Shown: positions 5,728 through 6,112 of the stretch, piece after piece | How positions within the stretch are numbered: the first letter of the stretch is position 1 | Layout: each line of letters begins with the position of its first letter | Origin: a bacterium | Lineage (GTDB): Bacteria; CG03 | DNA: 6,112 nt | Direction: 5' to 3' | Assembly (NCBI GenBank): GCA_013791675.1 | Contig: VMTI01000216.1 | Location: forward strand, 1-6,112 | Translations under genes and position numbers: made by a program | Notes under the pieces: generated by a model | What the model saw: the letters and a program-made list of their open reading frames with translations, nothing else | Told to the model about the DNA's origin: nothing | Database searches by the model: none

Positions 5728-5955
5728 TTATAAAGCGGATGCGGGAATGCTCACAAAACATTCCTGCACAGGGTCGGCAGGAATATGTACCCCTTTTTCT
5801 TTGGCAACCCTCAGCCAGCCGCGAATGGCTTCACGAATATTATGAAGCGCGGAGTCTTTGGTTTTCCCCTGGGATATGCAACCCGGAAGAGTGGAACATT
5901 CGGCGACGTAGCCGTGGTATTCAAAATCGTACGTTAATTCAACACGAAATTTCAT
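5728..5955 (-). CDS. hicB: HicB-type antitoxin (short form)
   Basis: First gene of the hicBA pair. The 75-residue product carries the HicB antitoxin fold: MKFRVELTYDFEYHGYVAEC, then LPGCISQGKTKDSALHNIREAI (residues 27-48), the family's most conserved stretch. It ends with VSIPA like many HicBs. The start is ATG 5955, 8 nt after AGGAGG (5969-5964); an in-frame GTG at 5964 falls inside that SD and cannot be the start. The protein stops after the HicA-binding domain, without the C-terminal ribbon-helix-helix or HTH that longer HicBs use to bind their operator. How the operon is autoregulated is thus open. A strong own promoter lies upstream. HicB expression should exceed HicA because HicA has only a weak TTG start. 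Confidence 0.9.
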   Translation of the reverse strand: MKFRVELTYDFEYHGYVAECSTLPGCISQGKTKDSALHNIREAIRGWLRVAKEKGVHIPADPVQECFVSIPASAL

Positions 5956-5963
5956 TTTCCTCA

Positions 5964-5969
5964 CCTCCT
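5964..5969 (-). promoter_or_regulatory. Shine-Dalgarno of hicB (decides the start)
   Basis: AGGAGG with 8 nt to ATG 5955. It overlaps the alternative in-frame GTG at 5964 and so rules it out. Confidence 0.8.
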
Positions 5970-5976
5970 ATTGTGA

Positions 5977-6005
5977 AGTTTAACACGCATAGATAATTGT
6001 GTCAA
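5977..6005 (-). promoter_or_regulatory. Promoter of hicBA, with overlapping palindromic site
   Basis: On the minus strand TTGACA (6005-6000), 17 bp, then TAAACT (5982-5977) make a good -35 and an acceptable -10. The predicted start, near 5970, sits just before the AGGAGG SD, so the leader is nearly absent. The -35 lies in the near-palindrome ATATTG-ACA-CAATTAT (6009-5994), a candidate operator. Its first ten bases, TTGACACAAT, are identical to those of the trpD promoter. Confidence 0.65.
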
Positions 6006-6017
6006 TATGCTGTGGGC

Positions 6018-6058
6018 GCAAAATGATAATTTCCTATTTGAGCAAAATGAAAACTTCC
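6018..6058 (+). repeat. Two 17-bp direct repeats in the presumed IS end
   Basis: GCAAAATGATAATTTCC (6018-6034) and GCAAAATGAAAACTTCC (6042-6058) differ at two positions and repeat every 24 bp, about two helical turns. This is typical of tandem transposase-binding sites at IS21-family ends. Confidence 0.65.
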
Positions 6059-6088
6059 CCTTTTGCAATAATAAAAAGCAAAAGGGGG
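6057..6088 (+). promoter_or_regulatory. Hairpin covering the ribosome binding site of the terminal ORF
   Basis: CCCCTTTTGC (6057-6066) and GCAAAAGGGG (6078-6087) form a perfect 10-bp inverted repeat with an 11-nt A-rich loop. The right arm contains the SD (GGGGG, 6084-6088) of the ORF starting at 6094, so folding would hide it. IS elements often use such hairpins to stop translation of transposase from outside transcripts. Confidence 0.6.
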
Positions 6089-6093
6089 CAGTC

Positions 6094-6112
6094 ATGGAAA
6101 AGGAGTTTATCA
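6094..6112 (+). CDS. Start of an ORF, possibly an IS21-type transposase (istA), truncated by the window
   Basis: ATG at 6094 is preceded by GGGGG with 5-nt spacing and opens six codons reading MEKEFI before the window ends. The residues alone say nothing about function. The transposase suggestion rests on the IS21-like terminal repeats just upstream. Confidence 0.45.

Larger units (their letters stand above)
6011..6112 (+). mobile_element. Probable left end of an IS21-like insertion sequence (partial)
   Basis: From TGTGGGCGCAAAATG onwards the sequence has the look of an IS21-family terminus: it begins with TG, carries a repeated 17-bp word (6018-6034 and 6042-6058, 15 of 17 identical, 24 bp apart), and leads after about 80 bp to an ORF on the same strand. 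IS21 elements carry such multiple terminal repeats upstream of istA. The boundary at 6011 is a guess, and the right end and any target duplication lie outside the window. It would have inserted about 5 bp beyond the hicBA -35 box. Confidence 0.5.

Noticed and set aside
5583..5996. 137-residue plus-strand frame antisense to hicBA
   Set aside because: It is a mirror of two well-recognised genes and has no family resemblance or SD.

Overview
The window reads as ordinary bacterial chromosome with about 50% GC and dense, partly overlapping genes. The lineage cannot be fixed from 6 kb. A lipoprotein of the B12/metal-uptake type, a secreted gluzincin-TPR protein, HEAT repeats and several starts without a Shine-Dalgarno (SD) sequence would suit an uncultured, probably diderm anaerobe such as Elusimicrobiota, Omnitrophota or a Desulfobacterota relative. 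That placement is a guess.

Layout. (1) Positions 1-194, minus strand: the first 64 residues of a BtuF-like substrate-binding lipoprotein, running off the left edge. (2) Positions 195-461: a divergent control region. On the minus strand it holds a compact cobalamin riboswitch aptamer followed by an intrinsic terminator whose T-run touches the lipoprotein ATG. On the plus strand it holds a strong sigma70-type promoter (TTGACA, 17 bp, TAGAAT) and an SD for trpD. A short REP-like word lies between them. (3) Positions 468-5506, plus strand, a probable four-gene transcription unit: trpD (anthranilate phosphoribosyltransferase), rdgB (XTP/dITP pyrophosphatase), an exported HExxH metallopeptidase-like protein with C-terminal TPRs, and a cytoplasmic protein with an N-terminal GGDEF domain (altered GGDDF signature) and about ten HEAT repeats. 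The last three genes are joined by four-base GTGA stop/start overlaps. (4) Positions 5499-5955, minus strand: a hicB-hicA toxin-antitoxin pair that meets the preceding gene tail to tail with an 8-bp overlap. (5) From about 6011 to the right edge: what looks like the left end of an IS21-like insertion sequence with repeated terminal words, a hairpin over the ribosome binding site, and the first six codons of an ORF.

How the parts work together. The riboswitch should shut off the lipoprotein when B12 is plentiful. trpD and rdgB are housekeeping genes. The most unusual part is the coupled pair of an extracytoplasmic gluzincin-TPR protein and a GGDDF-HEAT protein, whose joint role is unknown. The right-hand part is accessory DNA: a toxin-antitoxin pair beside a mobile element. 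The junction between rdgB and the gluzincin gene also carries a 51-bp repeat-bounded insertion.
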